Shown one piece after another: positions 43,157-53,889 of a DNA stretch of 64,000 nucleotides. The notes below the pieces were generated by a model. That model saw only the letters and a list, made by a program, of their open reading frames with translations, did no database searches and was not told the DNA's origin. Each line of letters begins with the position of its first letter. Positions within the stretch are counted from its first letter, which is position 1. Both the position numbers and the translations under genes were made by a program. Location of the stretch: NCBI RefSeq assembly GCF_002087085.1, contig NZ_MWQY01000002.1, forward strand, positions 186,001 through 250,000. Reading direction: 5' to 3'. Source of the stretch: Marispirochaeta aestuarii (GTDB lineage: Bacteria > Spirochaetota > Spirochaetia > JC444 > Marispirochaetaceae).

Positions 43157-45132
43157 CGCACCTGAACCTCCTGCCGCCGGCCTTCATTGCCGGAGGTATC
43201 AACGGCGCTCACCGCGTACACAATTCCCGCCCTGCCGCTGCGGTCCAGGTAGGTCGGCCTCCCCTCTATCCGGGCCAGCAGCCGGGTGGGTTTTCCCCCG
43301 GGATAATCGGAGCGGTAGACCATATACAGCTTTACATCAGAGTCCGGCGACGGTTCCCAGCGCAATCGAACGCCCCTTTTATCCAGATCCGCCGAAAGTT
43401 CCACCGGCGGACGCGGCGGGTTTATATCCGTCGGCACTATCTCCAGGACTATGCTGGGCTCGCCCTCGTTTCCGCTGCTGTCCAGGGCTGTTACCTGATA
43501 CGAATAGGGAATTCCCCGTTCAACTCCTTCATCCAGCCACTGGACAGCTGTTGCAGGCATCTCCGCCACCACGGTGTAACGCCTGCCCTGGCTGCGGTAA
43601 ATGCGGTATCCGGCAAGGTCGAAGCAGAGCAGAGGCTGCCAGGAGATCCGCACCGAACCTTCTCTGGTGGGGCGCAGCGCAAAGCCTGCGGGGCTCCCGG
43701 GGGGGATCTTGTCGGGTATAGTTACTGCAACCACCTCCCTGGGCCCCTCGTTATAGGAGGCATCCACGGCGGATACCCCGTAGACCAGGGATTTTCCCGG
43801 TTCCAGGCCGCGCTCAGCATAACCGGAATCGGTATATGAGACCCGCCGGTCGGGCTGAAGCGGAGAGGCGGTGATCCTCATCAGGGTGGAGGCATCCGCT
43901 CCGCTGTAGACGTAGTATCCGGACAGGTCCGCATCCGACGGGCCCCGCCAGGAAAGCTCCACGCTGCGGGCCTCTTCGTCCACCCTGGCGGACAGTCTTT
44001 CAACTGCCCCGGGCGGCTGCATATCCTCCGCCAGCAGCGGGGCCGGACCGGAGAGGGGGCTCTCGTTTCCCCGGCTGTCCACCGCGCGTACCCGGTAATA
44101 GACCGGGACTCCCCGGGGAGCATCCTGGTCCACAAAGCGCGGTTTATCGTATGAGACGGGCCTGTCGTTCAGCTGCTCCAGGTCTGCCTCGTCATCCACC
44201 GAGAAGCTGCGAAAAACATCGTAGTGGCTTACATCCAGCTCCGGCGACATTTTCCAGATAAGCAGGACGTCGTCTCCCCGGTCCCGGGCTTTCAGACCCG
44301 TGGGTACCAGGGGTGCCGTTGTGTCTTCGATGCGCAGCTCCCCGCTTTCTGTCCGGGAGCTGATGACACCGATGATATCCTGGGCGACTACCCCATAGGT
44401 ATAGCGCTCACCGATCTGCACCTTGTCGTCAAAGGCGTTCAGATAGCCGTCGATTCTCAGGACTGGTGCAGGACTCAGAACTTCGAAGGGCCCGCTGCCG
44501 CGACGCCGCAGTACGACAAATCCTGCGGTCATGTCCTCCTCGCCCCCTGCGAAGGCAGGATATTCCCACTGGATGGATACAATACCGTCCGAGTATTCCG
44601 CCGTCACCTTTTTCGGCGCCGGCGGCTGTTCGGCATCGCCGAGGCGTATTCGTTTCTCATACCGGCCGATCTCGTCCCCGGAGGAGTCGAAAAGCAGGAC
44701 TCGATAATCATAGCGCTGTCCGGATTCAACATTGGTGTCGACCCAGGTTCGTCCAAGGGCCAGGCGCAGACCATGGCTCAGAAGAGCATACGCCTGGGCC
44801 AGGTTCCGGTCCATCCTGAGCCTGCGCCAGACCACCTGGGGATCCATACTGTCCAGCTTCCGGGAAATCCAGCGGAAGTCGCTGCCCATCAGCTGCACCG
44901 CTTCATGAGCGTTCTCTGCAGCAGTCACCGGCTCCGGGGTCTGCAGCTCATAATCGCGGTCCCGGCGCCCCTTTCGATAGACCCTGAAAGCATGCACGGT
45001 GGGGGGAGTATCTCCCAATACCACCAGTATTCTGTCAGTGGCCGGGACCAGGTAGACCAAAGGAGCATCCTGCGCAAGGAGAACCGAAGCGCACAGAAGG
45101 AACAAGCCGGTGCAGACACGCACTTGTTTCAT
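43153..45132 (-). CDS. Exported FN3-repeat protein
   Basis: A 659-residue exported protein with a signal segment (GLFLLCASVLLAQ) and about five fibronectin type III-like domains, marked by the repeated DTTAPLVPTGLKARD, PPGAVERLSARVDEE, PPGSPAGFALRPTRE, PPRPPVELSADLDK and the WxxxxxxDxxxYxVYR pattern after each. No enzymatic domain. The start overlaps the giant gene stop by 4 bp. It probably links or binds at the cell surface; partners are expected in this operon. Confidence 0.85.
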   Translation of the reverse strand: MKQVRVCTGLFLLCASVLLAQDAPLVYLVPATDRILVVLGDTPPTVHAFRVYRKGRRDRDYELQTPEPVTAAENAHEAVQLMGSDFRWISRKLDSMDPQVVWRRLRMDRNLAQAYALLSHGLRLALGRTWVDTNVESGQRYDYRVLLFDSSGDEIGRYEKRIRLGDAEQPPAPKKVTAEYSDGIVSIQWEYPAFAGGEEDMTAGFVVLRRRGSGPFEVLSPAPVLRIDGYLNAFDDKVQIGERYTYGVVAQDIIGVISSRTESGELRIEDTTAPLVPTGLKARDRGDDVLLIWKMSPELDVSHYDVFRSFSVDDEADLEQLNDRPVSYDKPRFVDQDAPRGVPVYYRVRAVDSRGNESPLSGPAPLLAEDMQPPGAVERLSARVDEEARSVELSWRGPSDADLSGYYVYSGADASTLMRITASPLQPDRRVSYTDSGYAERGLEPGKSLVYGVSAVDASYNEGPREVVAVTIPDKIPPGSPAGFALRPTREGSVRISWQPLLCFDLAGYRIYRSQGRRYTVVAEMPATAVQWLDEGVERGIPYSYQVTALDSSGNEGEPSIVLEIVPTDINPPRPPVELSADLDKRGVRLRWEPSPDSDVKLYMVYRSDYPGGKPTRLLARIEGRPTYLDRSGRAGIVYAVSAVDTSGNEGRRQEVQVR

Positions 45133-48100
45133 CGCACCCTCCTTACCCCCGGAATTCGACCGTCGGAGTCCTGCCGTTCATCCAGCTGTATCAGGTCACC
45201 CTCCTTGGGGCGGACCAGCTCGATTATCACGGGAGCAGCCCCCCACTGAAGTCCGGTACCGTTTTTCACCTCGAAATCGATCCGGTATTCCCGGCCGTAC
45301 TCAAGCCCGGGAGCCGGAAAATTACGGATTCGTATGGGCAGCGACACCCCTCCCTCGGGGGTCGACTCCACCGCTATCCATTCGCTGCTTACCCACTGCT
45401 GCACCGGCCCGCCCAGCACGCGGAAGACACTGTAACGGTAGGCCTGAATCCCGGATTGACGGTCGGAGGCTTCCAGGCGGCAGGAGAGCTGGTCTGTACG
45501 GTATTGCTGAGAATTCGCCAGGAGCCTGACAGAATCCGGAGGACTCGAATCAAATATGATCGGGATCGAAGCAGCCACACTGCTCAGGCCTGCCCCGTTG
45601 GTCACGCGGACCACAGCGTACACCCGTCCCTGCAGGTTCAGACCGGTTCGGGTTATTGCATACTCCGTATCCAGCCCGGAATCGAAGACCAGGGGATCGC
45701 CTATCTGAATCATCCCGCTGGGGCCCATGGGCACCATGCCCCCTTCCGCGGCGGCGGCCTCGTCCTGCCCGGCATCTCCGGCCCCAGGGGGAGGCAGATC
45801 ACCAAAACTGCCGCCGTGTCCTTTACCGAGATAGTAGGGGGGCTCGCTCACATCGATCTCGACCCAGTCCAGGATATCCGGGCGCCACTCATCTTCGTTT
45901 AAAGCCATGCTGCTGATCCCGTAGGCGTATTTGACGATGCCCGACTCTTCGTCAGAAACGCTGTTCCAGCCAATGGACAACTGTGATCCATCCGTGGAGT
46001 TCTGCTGGGGCGCGGTAATCACCATGGTAACCGGCGGCGGAGTCGAATCATTGAAACTGAACTCCAGCCCTTCGCTCACCGTGCTTTCGAGGCCGACGCT
46101 GTTCGCCGCTTTTATTGACAGGTAAAAGGTTTCTCCCTCAGCAAGGGGCAGGTTGGCAACCCGTCCGAAATCGAGGCCCATTTCGGTCCACGGAAACAGG
46201 TCATCCGCTGCCGGGGACCTGCCGAGAGCCATATAATGAGCGACTATCTCCGTTTCAGGCTCCTCTGCAAAGCTGTACTCGAAGCGGATGGAGTTGGGAT
46301 ACTCATCCACCGTTTCCTGCACCAGCTGGAGTATTGCCTGCCCCTCCGGCGGGGTAAGGTCTACCAGGACAGGATCGGAGGAGTGTACGTTCTGCAGCCC
46401 CACCCCGTTGGTCACCCGGACGCTTACCACGTACTCATGTCCATGCTGCAGATTGAGGTTCTTTATAAGTGCCGTCGTGCGTCCCCCGGCATCGGTCCAG
46501 GAAAGCACATCCGTCGGCACATCCGGCAGGGCGTCCCCTCCGCCGCCGAAATACCCCGGCTCTCCGGCCGGCTCCAGGGCGGAACCGAAACCAGGCAGAT
46601 AGATCACGCCTTCACCGCCGTTATCCATAACTGAATCTTCATCCCCTTCAGGTGCAGAGACAGTGCCCACGGCATATTCGTACTTGCGAATGCCGGATTC
46701 GGGATCTATGGCGCTCCATTCGGCGTACAGCTCCTCCGGATTCGATGTGATCGATTCCGCCAGGGTCACCACCGGCCAGGAGGGGATGCTGTCGTCGCTG
46801 ATGTCCAGAGAGCTGATAAAGGGCTCTGCGTCATCTTCGGGGTCGAAGAAATGCATCTCGATGTCCCCCCTCCGATGGGTACTCAGGCCCCCGGCCCCCC
46901 GCGCCCGCAGGTCGAACTGGTAGTCCCGCTGGATTCTGTACGCCTGGAAGATCACATCCGCGGTGCTTGTCTGCATACCCGTCGAACGCCAGGGTTCATC
47001 ATAGCCGAAGGGGTGGATTTTTACCGCGTATTCCACAACCCCGACAGGATGCCCGGCTTCAAAATCCGTCCGGAAAAAGGCTGAGTACTGGTCTCCGCTG
47101 ACAAGCTCACCGTCCATCAGCTCGATCTCCGGCAGCTCGAGATACGGAGCGATTTCGCCACGTCTGGATTCGAAATAATCGCTCACCGGCACACCATCCT
47201 GAAGTTCTCCGAAAGGCCTGGCCGTTTTTTCATCTCCGATTACACGGGGCCCCGGGGTTCTGCCTGCAAGGACAGCACCACCGTCCCGCATCTGCAGGAT
47301 ATCGCTGTTTCCATCCGACGGCATGGAACCCGTCCCGTAGACCGCCAGCTTGTCGTAGATCTCATAGAGCAGCGAGTAGAGATCTGCCTTGCGGTCAAAA
47401 ACCGTATCCGAGATACCCGTTGCGGTCGCCCAGCTCTCACGAATAACAGTGCTGCTTTGATGAAAAGAGTCGATGGAGGAAGTAATCCGGTCCTCCGACA
47501 TCTCGATGGTCAATTCCCAGCCCCGCTTCGGCAGGTACCACCACAGCTCCATGCCGGTATCGATAAAACCCCGAGGGGTGCCTATATTTGCTTCATCGAT
47601 TGAATAATCCGCTTCCCCGCCCTGGGCCTCGATCAGCAGGTTGATCAGGGCTACGCGGCGAATATTCCACTCCCTGATTTCATTTGCACTCAAATTGGCG
47701 GCAGTCCAGCCCATCAACTCCCGGAGGACCTGCTCGGTGGGTGCACTTGTTATTCCCACAAAACTTCCGCTGCCGGCTATCTCGTCAGGAATCTCGGTAT
47801 ACTGCATCTCCTGCAGATTTTCGGTGGCCAGCTCGGCGTTTTCTAACTGGAAACGGATGTAGCGCTCAATGTAGTCAACCATGCTGTTGTGAATTTCACT
47901 GTAGCGCTCCATCAGAGCCGTAAAGGACTGCTCACTCTCAAAGAGAATCTCGTCAAGACGCTGCAGCTTTGAATCGAGCAGACCTGCCCGCTGGATAAAA
48001 GCGTCCTGGTACTCGGCAAAGCCCCCGCGCATACCCTCCATCTCCTGCTTCTGCTGCTCGAACTTTGCTTCATCGATATCAAATCCAACCTGTACAGTGC

Positions 48101-51100
48101 GGGTACCCGTGCCTACCGGCACAGTGGCGGTTTCCATCCCCTGGATCGGATTCCCTGTGGTGGAGAGGTCACGGATATTCGGCAGATCCTCCAGTACGAT
48201 CTCTTCATACTCTTCGAGGCGGGCGAGGACCTCGTTCTGCAGCTCCTGAAGATCAGCCAGCTCCTCATTCAGATCCTGCCATATCTGTTCCAGCTCGGTC
48301 CGCAGATCGACAAAGGCCTGACCTTCATCTCCGAAGAGCATCTCCTGAATCTCCTGCAATTCATTCGGCAAGGCCCCGGGCCAGCTTTCCACCTCCGCGG
48401 CGGCAAAACTCCAGGCCAGTATATTTCCCACCCAGCCGGAGCGATCGACCAGCGCCAGTCCGGCGGCCTGACGTTGCTCCTCATTGAGCTGATACAGACT
48501 CATCATCGCTTCAGACAGGGCATCGACAAGCTCGGATTTGGCGCTTTCCATCTCTTCGGCCATATTGCGGGCGTCTTCTATCAGCTGATCGTAGGCGTCG
48601 TTGCGCCCCTTGCCCCCGTCGATATCATTACCGCGGATACTGACCCAGAGGCTGCCCTTGTACACGGTGACCCAGCACGCCTTGAAATGAACCCGCCCGA
48701 CGGCATAAATGAGCACATCCGTACCCTGGCCGATAAGGGCACCCTCCACGCCGGCCTTGGCCGAGACAAGCCCCCAGAGCAGGGAGCCTCCGACCTCTAC
48801 ATCCGCCCAGGCACCCCAGGTATCAGGGTCAGGAACGACATAGAACCAGACCATCCCGCTGAACTGTACGTACCCGGAGACAAATTCAATATCCACGCCG
48901 GTCTTGACTGTAGTTTCCACCATGAATCCCGGCGGGCCGATAAAGAAACTGCCCGAAGCAATATCCGCCCCCAAAAGCGCGACGTTCACGCCGCCCATAA
49001 TGCCCCAGGCATCATCATCGTAGGCGTAGAAGGCAAGATCCCCGTCAATGGTAAATATATCGAAGAGGTTCGCCTGGAGTACGTTATTGCCCTCCGCGTA
49101 CCAGGGGTTCCAGCTGATCAGGAAGTAGGAGCGGCCGTGGAGCATCCCTTCCAGAGCGCTCACCTGGGCATCCAGACTGAAGTAGTTGGCAGTCAGGGTA
49201 ATCAGGGCCTCTCCCTGCACCAGGGTCCGCTCGGCCACGTAGACCCCGGCTAAAAGCATGACGGCGAAGCCTCCGGGATCGCCGCCTCCGGCCGGCCGCA
49301 TGTCGGCTATATCATCGTCCAGTTCCGGCCGGTTAAAGCCGGTCACCGCAAGGACTGTGCTGATGTCCTCATTGGTGGGATTTATGAACACCCCGCCGCC
49401 GACGCTATCCAGGAAGACCGAGGGGGCCACCATAATACCCAGGCCCTCGACCATTACAAACAGGCCCAGGGTCGGCTCACCGGCCCGCGGCTCGGGGGTC
49501 CCGTCGAGGGCGGTATCGGGAATTACCCCGATTTTACCCACCGCAGCGCCGGAAATTTGCTGCATGGTAATGCCGCCGGCAACCCGCAGATAGGTGCGGT
49601 CGTACTTTATGTCGGCGAACAACTCGCAGCCGGAGACCTCCATGCGGGCTTCCCGCAGCACGAAACTGACCTCATCTTCGATACTGTAAAAAAGAAACTG
49701 CTCGAACCCACCGCTCATAATCGAGGAGTCCCCGGAGCCAATGTTGATCGAGGCACCCAGAATCTCGAAATAGTTTTCCACCTTGATTACCGCCGGTTCA
49801 TCGCCGATGGCCGGCTGGCGATTGGTTCCCTCGCCGGTGGTCTGGTCCTCGGTATAGCTGATCTCTCCGCTGCCCCAGTTCACTTCGTTCACCCGGACGG
49901 AGACAAAATCCATAATTTTCAGATCCGTGCCCTGTATATCCGGTGCGCCCATATCACCGTCCAGACCTATGCGCAGATTGACAAAGCTTATGCCGCCTTC
50001 GACGGCTTCAACCTTGAGTCGGAAGGATCCGCTGAACAGGAAGGCGAAGTTTCCATCGCCGTACTGCAGAGCCAGGTTATCGAGAGTAACTGCAACAGCG
50101 CCCAGATCGAGGCTTTTTCCGGAGACCAGGTTGATGGCCCCCTCCATGGAAGGCCAGACCACATCCCCGTCAAAGCTGATCTCCAGGCCCTTAGTCAGCG
50201 TAAGACCACCGGCAGCCCCGACAGTGATGGAACCGAAACTGATACGATTCCCTTCTCCGCTGAGCATAGTGAGATAAATATCCGCCCCCAGCACTACCTT
50301 GCTGTGGTCACGATTGAGGGTTCCCTGATTGATTATCAGGTCCAGACCAAGGTAGGTAAGATCCACCGTTGCAAAACCGAAGTCCCACTCCGTGGCATCA
50401 TCTTCGCTTATCCCCTGTCCGCCGCCGCTCAGCTCGTCGATGGGGACCAGACCGCCCAGTACGTTTCCCGCAGTATCAAATCTCAGGGCGAAGGTGGTAC
50501 TCATGCCCTCGGCATCGAAGGGGGCAGGAAGGTTCTTTATCTGGCCCCGAAGCTTGAAGGCCAGTTCATCGTCCTCCAGTTCAAGTCCGGCCTCGGTAAT
50601 GGTGAGTATCCCGGGGATAAGATCGAAATCCTCCGAAACGGTAATTCCCCCCTCAAAACCACCGTCGGTATAAAAGGTGAGCCCTGAAAAGCTGACCAGC
50701 TCCTTCTCTTCGGTGTTCATCCCCTCCTTCTCGTTCCAGGCAATGCTGCCCGACAGGGCAAAGCCGTAACGACCAGCAGCTTGATCCTCGATAACCGCCA
50801 GCGCCCGGTTCTGATCCACATCGTGCAGCCTGAACCTGACCCCGAAGGCCTCGAAATTTTTCGAATTATTCTTGTCCCAGGAGGAACCTGCCAGCTCCAG
50901 CCCGTCCACGGTAATCGGCATCTCAGGGATAACGACGATCTCGGTATCCAGCCGGGGAATAAAGAGGGTGGAGCGGGCGATCAGTGGGCTGCCGTCTGTA
51001 CCCCACTGCCAGGCGACCCGGCCAACCTTTATATAGCCTTGAGCAGCCTCGGCTATCATCTGGCCGGCACCCTCTTTTTCTACAAATCCGCCTGCAATCA

Positions 51101-52487
51101 CCGGTACATTCGGTGCATTGTTCATGTACTGCACCACCAGGCCGCTTACATCAGCCTGGGGCAGGACCAGGTCATCCATGGAAAGAACTTTGAGAGAGGC
51201 GCTTCCGTTGAAGGTGTACTGCACCCCGCCGTTGATATTCTGTGCCTCTGCGGTACCGGAAAACTCGCTCAGCTCGGCGACGCCAGGGACCAGTGTCAAT
51301 ATATCCGGCGGGAAGGGCGGCTCCCCGGCAGACACCATGTAGATACTCTCGGTGCTGTACCCGTCGAAATTGATCAACTCCACCCGCACCGTGTGCAAAC
51401 CAGGTTCGTCGGTGGGAAGTTCCGCTTCGATTTCTATAACCGTGCTGCCATTTACAGATGCCGCAAAGGCCGGCTGCCCGGTCCATCCCAGCGAATCGTC
51501 CACATAGACCTGCCCCAGCACCGATCCGGAACCAATTGCATCTATGGTAATACGCGAGTTGATGACCGACTCTCCACGAAAATAGGGTGATTCCGGCAAC
51601 TCCAGAGAGAGATCCCGTACCTCCAGGCTGACAGGGGGCGCACCGCTGACAACCGCTGGAACATTCAGAGTCGCGCTGAGCGGATTCCCCCAGGCATCCT
51701 GACCGCTTACCACATATCGCAGGGTAAAGGAGCCCTCCGTACCGGAGCCCAGGGCCTTGGCTCGATCAAGAGCATCCATTTCGACTGTACGGTTCAGGGA
51801 TTCGGTAAAACCGGAAGAGACCTGGAGGTCGATGTTTTCGGTGAAGCCGCGGTCCTCTCCCCACTCCGGATAGATGCGGTCCTCCCGAATCGATGTTATA
51901 TCGCAGGTCCCCGTACCAAAGGCGCGTATGTCAATCTCGAGACTCTTGCTGGACTCACCGGCGCTGAAAACCAGTGAGGAGGGACTCGCCGACAGGCTTA
52001 TCCGGCCGGCCGTGCCGTCATCCTCCGGTTCTTCCGGCGGTTCTTCGCCGCCGAGAATCAGAACGCCGTCGGACTGCCCGGTGGCCACTTCCGAAGCATA
52101 ATTTACCACAATTGCTACAACCTCAAGATAATAAGTCTCTCCAGGCTCCAGCTGCGAATACAATCCGCCGGTATTCTCATCAATTTGCTCATCAGTGATT
52201 TCTACAATAAAAGGCAGCTCCGGAGGATTTGCATCAGGGATCTCCGGGTAATTGCCTCCGTATAGAGGGGTTGCAAGCCCTTCCTGATAGAGCCTGTAAT
52301 TGTAGATCTTCAGTTCTTCGGTATATCCATCCCAAATCGACGGAGGCGCGAAAAAGACCCCCTCGTACAGAGTCGTGCTTTCTTGAGTATCGATATCCGA
52401 CCCTGAATCCGATCCGTCAACAACTGTGATCTGGGCGAAAAGAACGGCGGGAAAGAGTAATAAAACAGAAAGGAATGCTCTCTTCAT
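45129..52487 (-). CDS. Giant exported protein with beta-rich body, coiled coil and FN3-like C-terminus
   Basis: A 2452-residue protein with a signal segment (LSVLLLFPAVLFAQ). Residues 20-420 contain Ig/FN3-like regions. A long body of about 860 residues (430-1290) has repeated amphipathic beta-segments without strong homology to me. Residues 1290-1565 are rich in helix and coiled coil (EEMESAKSELVDALSEAMM, LQELQNEVLARLEEYEEI). The C-terminal ~600 residues carry three related modules with DPESGIRKYEYAVG, ESGIVKYAYGIS and SGIQAYRYSVF. First gene of a three-gene operon; the next starts inside its stop. It is probably cell-surface or periplasmic. No catalytic motif found. Confidence 0.85.
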   Translation of the reverse strand: MKRAFLSVLLLFPAVLFAQITVVDGSDSGSDIDTQESTTLYEGVFFAPPSIWDGYTEELKIYNYRLYQEGLATPLYGGNYPEIPDANPPELPFIVEITDEQIDENTGGLYSQLEPGETYYLEVVAIVVNYASEVATGQSDGVLILGGEEPPEEPEDDGTAGRISLSASPSSLVFSAGESSKSLEIDIRAFGTGTCDITSIREDRIYPEWGEDRGFTENIDLQVSSGFTESLNRTVEMDALDRAKALGSGTEGSFTLRYVVSGQDAWGNPLSATLNVPAVVSGAPPVSLEVRDLSLELPESPYFRGESVINSRITIDAIGSGSVLGQVYVDDSLGWTGQPAFAASVNGSTVIEIEAELPTDEPGLHTVRVELINFDGYSTESIYMVSAGEPPFPPDILTLVPGVAELSEFSGTAEAQNINGGVQYTFNGSASLKVLSMDDLVLPQADVSGLVVQYMNNAPNVPVIAGGFVEKEGAGQMIAEAAQGYIKVGRVAWQWGTDGSPLIARSTLFIPRLDTEIVVIPEMPITVDGLELAGSSWDKNNSKNFEAFGVRFRLHDVDQNRALAVIEDQAAGRYGFALSGSIAWNEKEGMNTEEKELVSFSGLTFYTDGGFEGGITVSEDFDLIPGILTITEAGLELEDDELAFKLRGQIKNLPAPFDAEGMSTTFALRFDTAGNVLGGLVPIDELSGGGQGISEDDATEWDFGFATVDLTYLGLDLIINQGTLNRDHSKVVLGADIYLTMLSGEGNRISFGSITVGAAGGLTLTKGLEISFDGDVVWPSMEGAINLVSGKSLDLGAVAVTLDNLALQYGDGNFAFLFSGSFRLKVEAVEGGISFVNLRIGLDGDMGAPDIQGTDLKIMDFVSVRVNEVNWGSGEISYTEDQTTGEGTNRQPAIGDEPAVIKVENYFEILGASINIGSGDSSIMSGGFEQFLFYSIEDEVSFVLREARMEVSGCELFADIKYDRTYLRVAGGITMQQISGAAVGKIGVIPDTALDGTPEPRAGEPTLGLFVMVEGLGIMVAPSVFLDSVGGGVFINPTNEDISTVLAVTGFNRPELDDDIADMRPAGGGDPGGFAVMLLAGVYVAERTLVQGEALITLTANYFSLDAQVSALEGMLHGRSYFLISWNPWYAEGNNVLQANLFDIFTIDGDLAFYAYDDDAWGIMGGVNVALLGADIASGSFFIGPPGFMVETTVKTGVDIEFVSGYVQFSGMVWFYVVPDPDTWGAWADVEVGGSLLWGLVSAKAGVEGALIGQGTDVLIYAVGRVHFKACWVTVYKGSLWVSIRGNDIDGGKGRNDAYDQLIEDARNMAEEMESAKSELVDALSEAMMSLYQLNEEQRQAAGLALVDRSGWVGNILAWSFAAAEVESWPGALPNELQEIQEMLFGDEGQAFVDLRTELEQIWQDLNEELADLQELQNEVLARLEEYEEIVLEDLPNIRDLSTTGNPIQGMETATVPVGTGTRTVQVGFDIDEAKFEQQKQEMEGMRGGFAEYQDAFIQRAGLLDSKLQRLDEILFESEQSFTALMERYSEIHNSMVDYIERYIRFQLENAELATENLQEMQYTEIPDEIAGSGSFVGITSAPTEQVLRELMGWTAANLSANEIREWNIRRVALINLLIEAQGGEADYSIDEANIGTPRGFIDTGMELWWYLPKRGWELTIEMSEDRITSSIDSFHQSSTVIRESWATATGISDTVFDRKADLYSLLYEIYDKLAVYGTGSMPSDGNSDILQMRDGGAVLAGRTPGPRVIGDEKTARPFGELQDGVPVSDYFESRRGEIAPYLELPEIELMDGELVSGDQYSAFFRTDFEAGHPVGVVEYAVKIHPFGYDEPWRSTGMQTSTADVIFQAYRIQRDYQFDLRARGAGGLSTHRRGDIEMHFFDPEDDAEPFISSLDISDDSIPSWPVVTLAESITSNPEELYAEWSAIDPESGIRKYEYAVGTVSAPEGDEDSVMDNGGEGVIYLPGFGSALEPAGEPGYFGGGGDALPDVPTDVLSWTDAGGRTTALIKNLNLQHGHEYVVSVRVTNGVGLQNVHSSDPVLVDLTPPEGQAILQLVQETVDEYPNSIRFEYSFAEEPETEIVAHYMALGRSPAADDLFPWTEMGLDFGRVANLPLAEGETFYLSIKAANSVGLESTVSEGLEFSFNDSTPPPVTMVITAPQQNSTDGSQLSIGWNSVSDEESGIVKYAYGISSMALNEDEWRPDILDWVEIDVSEPPYYLGKGHGGSFGDLPPPGAGDAGQDEAAAAEGGMVPMGPSGMIQIGDPLVFDSGLDTEYAITRTGLNLQGRVYAVVRVTNGAGLSSVAASIPIIFDSSPPDSVRLLANSQQYRTDQLSCRLEASDRQSGIQAYRYSVFRVLGGPVQQWVSSEWIAVESTPEGGVSLPIRIRNFPAPGLEYGREYRIDFEVKNGTGLQWGAAPVIIELVRPKEGDLIQLDERQDSDGRIPGVRRVR

Positions 52488-52602
52488 TAAATCGTCACTT
52501 CTAATCTGCGCTGGTTCGCTGAAACAAATTCAGCAGCAACTGCAGTGACAATAAAAAAGCATTCCTTCGGTGAGCCAGTGCGGTTCTTATAACCTGACTC
52601 TA

Positions 52603-52631
52603 ATTATAAACCCGGCGTATCCTTCTGTAAA
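52603..52631 (-). promoter_or_regulatory. Promoter of the giant-protein operon
   Basis: On the minus strand TTTACA (52626-52631), 17-bp spacer, TATAAT (52603-52608), about 115 bp before the start codon. The leader of that length holds no obvious attenuator. The rest of 52488-52647 holds no gene. Confidence 0.7.
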
Positions 52632-52647
52632 GTGCTTAATGAGAACA

Positions 52648-53856
52648 TTATTCAATAGATATGCTTCTGTTTCTCCCCGTTCGTTTGGCCTCGTAGAGGG
52701 CGGCATCGGCACGCCGGAGCAGGGTCTCCTCCGTATCTTCTTCCCTGCAGACGGTGACACCGAGGCTCATGGTCACATTCTGTTCGATCTCGAAATCCGC
52801 TTCCTCTATAATATTCCTGATCCGTTCTGCAAAGCTTAGGGCATCCTCCAGACCGGTATGGGGACAGAGCAGGGCAAACTCCTCTCCCCCCCAGCGAAAG
52901 AGCTGGTCCGTATCCCGCAGGCTTTCATGGATGATATGGACAAACTTTTTCAGCACCACATCACCCCGGTAATGTCCGTAGGTATCGTTTATCTGTTTGA
53001 AATGATCGATATCGCAGAGAATAAAGGCCAGGGGCAGTCGATACCGCTGAGAACGATTCAACTCTTTTTTGTACTCCTCTTCAAATTTCAGCCTGTTGGC
53101 GGCACCGGTCAGGGGATCGGTGTTCGAAATCTTACGGATCTTCCGTTCCATTTCAACCCGCTCCTGAACATCCCGTCCGCTGGCATAGAAGAGCTTTTTT
53201 ACCGGATCATAGAGTATCCGCCAGGAGACCCAGTTATATTCGCCGTCGGCTTTCCGTATCCTCAAATCCACCTGGGGCAGGATCTTTTCCCGTATCAGTT
53301 TTTCCTGGGTTTCAAAGAAACTGTCCGTGTCATCCTCATGGATCTGCTCCTGGATCAAACGTCCTTCCAGGTTTTCGGGATTAATGCCGAGAAGATTCTG
53401 CCAGGCGCTGTTCGCCTGTCTGATGACTCCGGACTCAGTTATGATGCAGAATAGATCGATATTTACATTGAAGAATATCTCCTTCTCGTTCTGAAGCTCC
53501 TTCTCCCGGGTCACGTCGTACTGTACTGCCGCAAAGTAGAGTATTCTGTCTTTGGCATCGCAGATGGGCGTAATAAACTGAAGGGCTGTATATTCGGAAC
53601 CGTCCTTCCGTCGGTTAATTATCTCTTCCTTCCAGGAGACCTTTGCAAGCAGCCTGCTCCACAGCCGCTCGTAGTAGTCTCCGGACATCCTGCCGGATTT
53701 GAGGATGGAACTCTTTTTTCCCAGGGCCTCTTTTTCTGAATAACCGCTCACCTCGGTAAAGGCTTCATTTACATAGAGAATCACACCCTCGGGATCAGTC
53801 ACATAAAGTGGAGAATCCAGCTGATGAACAATCTGCTTAAAAAAACTTTTCTTCAT
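52648..53856 (-). CDS. PAS-GGDEF diguanylate cyclase-like protein
   Basis: A 402-residue protein from ATG at 53856 (GAGGTACAA in front). Two PAS-type domains (LYVTDPEGVILYVNEAFTEVSGYSEKEALG, IFFNVNIDLFCIITESGVIRQANSAW) and a C-terminal GGDEF domain with the active-site loop RWGGEEFALL, preceded by DPLTGAANRLKFEE. GGEEF is catalytically competent in other enzymes. A c-di-GMP signal is thus likely. It has no membrane segment and is divergent from the NrpR-like gene. A longer frame starting at 53877 has no better ribosome-binding site. Confidence 0.9.
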   Translation of the reverse strand: MKKSFFKQIVHQLDSPLYVTDPEGVILYVNEAFTEVSGYSEKEALGKKSSILKSGRMSGDYYERLWSRLLAKVSWKEEIINRRKDGSEYTALQFITPICDAKDRILYFAAVQYDVTREKELQNEKEIFFNVNIDLFCIITESGVIRQANSAWQNLLGINPENLEGRLIQEQIHEDDTDSFFETQEKLIREKILPQVDLRIRKADGEYNWVSWRILYDPVKKLFYASGRDVQERVEMERKIRKISNTDPLTGAANRLKFEEEYKKELNRSQRYRLPLAFILCDIDHFKQINDTYGHYRGDVVLKKFVHIIHESLRDTDQLFRWGGEEFALLCPHTGLEDALSFAERIRNIIEEADFEIEQNVTMSLGVTVCREEDTEETLLRRADAALYEAKRTGRNRSISIE

Positions 53857-53889
53857 TTGTACCTCTAAGGATATCATACTCCAGGCAAT

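Noticed and set aside
44224-45249. 341-codon plus-strand frame opposite the FN3 gene
   Set aside because: It is the antisense shadow of a well-supported FN3 protein and has no ribosome-binding site.
49557-50687. 376-codon plus-strand frame opposite the giant gene
   Set aside because: Antisense shadow caused by GC-biased codons; no family similarity.
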